Notes under the pieces: generated by a model | What the model saw: only the letters and a program-made list of their open reading frames with translations | What the model was told of the DNA's origin: nothing | Databases searched by the model: none | Source: Beroe forskalii | Lineage: Eukaryota; Ctenophora; Nuda; Beroida; Beroidae | Assembly: GCA_011033025.1 (NCBI GenBank) | Contig: WFMF01000066.1 | Span: forward strand, 124,001-188,000 | Direction: 5' to 3' | Length of the DNA: 64,000 nucleotides | Made by a program: the position numbers and the translations under genes | Shown here: piece by piece, positions 60,041 to 64,000 of the stretch | How the letters are laid out: each line of letters begins with the position of its first letter | Numbering within the stretch: the stretch's first letter is position 1

Positions 60041-60206
60041 CACGATGGCACGATACTCAAATAAGCATGTTGCCCAGGTCGTTAAGACTAGAATTTCCAA
60101 AATGTTGAGTTACAAGACATCAAGCATCGCGGGGGAGGGAAATTAAGCGCCTGCATACGGGAACAATGGACAAACAAGAATTGTGCCAGCAGGCGCAATT
60201 CTTGTT
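60041..60206 (+). repeat. Left arm of a 165-bp inverted repeat, with family C hairpin
   Basis: CACGATGGCACGATACTCAA through GCGGGGGAGGGAAATTAAGC to the hairpin AAGAATTGTGCC-AGCA-GGCGCAATTCTT. Mirrored at 63184-63346 with very few changes. Confidence 0.88.
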
Positions 60207-60261
60207 ATGATAAGCTGTTCTTAATGCTTTTGTTGATGTTACCAATGTTCTTAACTTTTTT

Positions 60262-60932
60262 GGGATGTTATCAATGTTATTTATATACTAGCTGGCCCAT
60301 TTGGTGTTCCTACCCACCATCACACTCGCAAATTTCGGACCTATACAGTTCAAATTAATGAAAATCTTTTTACCACATCGAAAAATTCGCATCAGAACCA
60401 AAGTTGTTCAGTGGAGTAGCATAACAAAACCGACAAAGCAAGAAATGAAATTCATACACTTCACATGTTACCATAGCAACGCAAGCACTTTCTGCACTCT
60501 GCATGTGCATGCCAACACAAACCCATACACACATCGACACAGTGCCCATACACATGGTTTTCCCATTCTAATTTATGATGCCAACACAATGGCCCATACA
60601 CATGCTGACACAAAATCCACACACAAGCTGACACAGTGTCCATACACATGGTTTTCCCATTCTTATCTCTGATGCCGACACAACAATCCACACACACACA
60701 CACTGACACAAAATCCATACACTCTTACGAAATTATATATAAGATTGTTTGTGTAAATTGTGATGGTTAAATACCATTACCATTATTATTATCATTATTA
60801 TTATAACAAAATTTTATGTGGTAAAAAGATTTTCATTAATTTGAACTGTATAGGTCCGAAATTTGTGAGTGTGATGCTGCGTAGCAACACCCAACGGGCC
60901 TGCTAGTATATAGATAACATTGATAACATCCC
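60262..60932. mobile_element. TIR element, about 670 bp, 115-120-bp TIRs
   Basis: Left 60262-60380 and right 60818-60932 are inverted: GGGATGTTATCAATGTTAT, TATATACTAGC, GGCCC, then CACACTCRCAAATTTCGGAC and AATGAAAATCTTTTTACCAC. The centre is an imperfect minisatellite of CACACA, CCATACACATGGTTTTCCCA. Partial ends (GGGCCTGCTAGTATA) recur near 35985 and 46508. No protein is encoded; the 123-codon plus ORF crosses TIR and minisatellite. Confidence 0.8.
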
Positions 60933-61547
60933 TAACCCTCAACACACTCCCAAAACCTCTTAATACAAAAGGAAATTGAATAACTTAGCTGTATATAGTA
61001 GTTGAATTTGCTGCAAAAATATATTGAACTTTTTGATACCTCAGGAAGTCTTTACCCTTCAGGAAATCAATGTCCATGATCATGGCTGTTTTTCCTATTT
61101 TATTCCTTTCCTGATGCATTATAGATGAAGGTTGTGAGAGAGAAAGTTGTGACAGTGACAGTTCAAATTGCAGTTTTGTGTGCAACATAAGTTTGAATGT
61201 CAGGTAACAGATAAGATATAATACCGACACATACTTTAGTAGTTTAGATGTACATCTCAGTACATTAATTAAGATTATCACCACTGTAGATATGGTGACT
61301 GAAGGTCCTGATGGGAACTGCAAATTCCCTGAGCAAACTGCAAAATTTCTAGGATTGTGGAGCTAATTTCATGGATGTTGCATCAACTCGAAAAATCTGT
61401 AGTTTTTTCGAGTGTCGCAGCATTCAAGACGAGCCTTTCAATAAAGTTATGGTCCAAACTGCAGTTTGGTTTTCAGTTTCACAAGAAAATCTGATTTTTC
61501 AGGCATTTCTGGGGTCTTCGGTTTCGTAGTAGAATTATTGTTCCAAT

Positions 61548-62704
61548 AATGCTGTGCTGCTGCTGCTTGACTTGAGTGCAGCATTTGATACAATCAATCA
61601 TGACATCCTACTTCAAAGACTGAAAAAGTGCTATAGATTAGATGGCTTAGTTATCCAATGGCTTCGATCATACCTCTCAGATAGAAAATTCCTGGTAACA
61701 GTCAATGGTTGCTACTCTTCTGAATGTGAACTGAATATTGGTGTGCCTCAAGGGTCAATTCTTGGACCACTTTTGTTTATTTTATATACCAAAGGGCTTG
61801 AAAGAATAGTGACAAAGTATGGATTTTGCATTCATTTGTACGCAGATGATACTCAGATCTATTTTGCGTTTGATGTTGATTCTGAGAAACCTGATCTGAC
61901 AAATATACAACTATGTCTTGAAGAGGTTAAGAATTGGATGACAATTAACTTTATGAAGCTCAATGATGATAAGACAGAATTCCTCGACATAGGTTACTAT
62001 GTTAGTCCTATCAAGGAGCTCAATCTTGGTCACAATTTTGGTGAAATACAACTGTCCCCAGCATTACATGCCAAGAATCTTGGCTTTTATTTTGATCATC
62101 AGCTAGATTTGAGTGAGCAAATCAAGGTAATCTCTCAGATTTGCTACCTCAATCTGAGAGATCTCAAACGATAGGATCGAAACTCAGTCATGAATTGAAA
62201 GTTCAGCTTGTCCATTCAAATATTCTTTCTGTTATTGACTATTGCAATGCATCATATGGAGGACTGACACAGAAAAACATCCAAAAGCTACAAAAGCTCC
62301 AAAATAATGCAGTTCGATTCATTTTCAGATTAACAGGAAAGAAAAAATGGGAACATATCAAACCTTATCTTAAAAACTTCACTTCCTACCAGTTGAATTT
62401 CGGATTAGATTCAAGATAGCTCTTTTGGTGTTCAAATGTCTGAATAATTTAGCTCCCCAATACCTTCAGGAACTTATTTCATTGAGAGATGTGAAGAATG
62501 TTAGTCTAAGATTAGATAATGACTTTTATTTACTTAAAGTTCCTCTGCCATCACGTCTGTTAAAAACAGGGCATCTTTCTGTCATATTGCTCCCAAGATA
62601 TGGAATAGTTTGCCTTATAGCATAAGATGTAGTACAGAATTGGGAACATTTAAGAAATTGCTGAAGACTTTCTATTTTGACATGGCTTTTGATGCAATTG
62701 AATG
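61548..62704 (+). pseudogene. 5'-truncated, frameshifted LINE (CR1/L2/Jockey-group) reverse transcriptase
   Basis: Frame 61554-62174 has RT motifs LDLSAAFDTINHD, GVPQGSILGPLLF and YADDTQ (catalytic Asp pair) plus MKLNDDKTEFL and KNLGFYFD. Coding then shifts frame at about 62140-62170 (LVHSNILSVIDYCNASYGGL), hits a stop near 62417, and shifts again before the C-terminal WNSLPYSIRCST...FKKLLKTFYF. The N-terminal RT part, endonuclease and ORF1 are absent, so this is a dead 5'-truncated copy. Confidence 0.88.
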
Positions 62705-62869
62705 ATATGGCCCAGATATTGAATTTAGTCATATGATCATATTGATCTGGTATTTTTTGTAGTATTTTGGTGGTCACGCTTGAATGGCATAATATTTCCG
62801 AAGGTTTTATTAGTAAGTGTCTAAGCGTGTAATAAGTACTTTTGATTTATTTATTTATTTATCTATTCA

Positions 62870-63065
62870 TTCATGTTTGCAACCTCTGGCTCCTGGGGGC
62901 TACGCCCCCAGACCCACGCCTTTAATTCAGTACTAATATGGATTTTAAATGTAAACTGAATAGTAAAAATTTTTCTTGTAGAAATATCACTTCCACGAAA
63001 TTTCTAAATTTTTGCAACCTCTGGCTTCTGGAGACTGCGCCCCAAAAACCCTGCCCTGTAGGTCT
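62870..63065. repeat. Small direct repeat TTTGCAACCTCTGGC
   Basis: TTTGCAACCTCTGGCTCCTG at about 62876 and TTTGCAACCTCTGGCTTCTG at about 63012. The first includes the hairpin CTGGGGGCTACGCCCCCAG. Confidence 0.6.
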
Positions 63066-63183
63066 GTAGAAAAGGCCCGACATATTAGCCTGTTACTAGC
63101 TTTTGCGAACGAGGTGGCGTGAAGCGCTGCCGAGTGAGCTACAATGAAACCAAACTGCAAGAAATTTCTCGGGAACTGCAAAC

Positions 63184-63346
63184 AAGAATTGCGCCTGCTG
63201 GCACAATTCTTGTTTGTCCATTGTTCCCGTATGCAGGCGCTTAATTTCCCTCCCCCGCGATGCTTGATGTCTTGTAACTCAACATTTTGGAAATTCTAGT
63301 CTTAACGACCTGGGCAACATGCTTATTTGAGTATCGTGCCATTGTG
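63184..63346 (-). repeat. Right arm of the 165-bp inverted repeat
   Basis: Reverse complement of 60041-60206, with the same family C hairpin at its inner end. The two arms enclose the 670-bp TIR element and the LINE remnant. Confidence 0.88.
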
Positions 63347-63357
63347 TAGGGTAGAGC

Positions 63358-63435
63358 GGGGTAACTTTGAACATGGGGTAACTTTGAACAGCTTGGGGTA
63401 ACTTTGAATTTTCCTGGGGTAACTTTGAACAGCAA
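63358..63435. repeat. GGGGTAACTTTGAAC tandem repeat
   Basis: Four copies of GGGGTAACTTTGAA with variable short spacers; a further single copy at about 63939-63955. Confidence 0.85.
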
Positions 63436-64000
63436 ATAAATCAATTCGATTTGCTTCCATATCACTTCCATTATCTCCTACATTCAACAAACGGGTTTTT
63501 AGAACAATTCTGCCACATATAGAAGTCATTTGGTTTCTTTATTGCTTGTTCCGAACAATTTCATGTAAAGTCCTTGAAATCGATATTTTCATTATACGTT
63601 CAGATTTGGTAATATTAAGCCTACTGGTATGCTCAAATATCCGTAAACTTTTTGCCAGATTATATCAGATATCTTGCATCAGGGGAATGTGTTTTTGTTT
63701 GAGACTTTGTTTGAGTTTTGTTTCAGATATTTTCATGCAGGCAATTTCTTATTTATGCTTTCATGGATTTTATTTTAAAGGCCTTGATCCACCTCAAATT
63801 TGCCCAGACATCAATAATGGGGCTTTATTTTTGTAATAATTAAGTAGATACATGTTGAAAGTTGACCTTGGCTAGCCAAATCATAATCTAGAGGACCTCA
63901 TGCAAAAATTCTATCTGGAAAAAAATTATTAGCGAATGGGGGTAACTTTGAACACTTTTCAAAAGTGGTCAAATCTCATTGCCCAAAGGTATTTTTTGTA

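Overview
The window is nuclear DNA of an invertebrate animal. It is AT-rich, its genes are split by GT-AG introns, and it carries many dispersed repeats. A TGF-beta type I receptor kinase gene places it in Metazoa, because that receptor family is animal-specific. I cannot name the species. The density of TIR elements, a THAP/DDE transposon and the invertebrate-style repeat load suggest a sponge, cnidarian or other non-vertebrate lineage (inference).

Four host genes or gene parts can be read. (1) 1058-7388, minus strand: a type I TGF-beta/BMP receptor, seven exons assembled with matching phases, with the last kinase exons beyond the left edge. (2) About 18436-20168, minus: an FG-repeat nucleoporin of small phase-1 exons. 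(3) 30816-37004, minus: CLN3 (battenin), ten coding exons, with one splice donor reading CTAAGT instead of GTAAGT and an unusual C-terminus. (4) 46562-51301, plus: a 1579-residue intronless polybromo-like protein with bromodomains, BAH regions and two C2H2 fingers, probably an intact retrocopy.

The most interesting locus is 24112-28366, a Kolobok-like DNA transposon. It encodes a two-exon THAP-DDE transposase and, divergently from a 97-bp shared promoter, a 199-residue protein ending in a domain like the P2X7 receptor cytoplasmic ballast. A mobile element carrying this domain offers a route for its spread and capture.

The rest is mostly repeats. These are TIR elements with readable target-site duplications (22821-23113, 23411-23675, 36140-36388, 53510-57648); long inverted repeats (38731-41551, 60041-63346, 60262-60932); a perfect-arm palindrome (15079-15168); a 21-bp minisatellite (21000-21800); a 550-bp satellite (52961-58748) split by a 4.1-kb element; and 5'-truncated LINE fragments (44292-44545, 61548-62704). 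Candidate promoters include four CCAAT boxes spaced exactly 31 bp (2431-2700), an inverted CCAAT/CACGTG block (29141-29381) and an E-box pair upstream of CLN3 (38010-38045). Splice sites and domains were read by eye; no alignment or database search was run.
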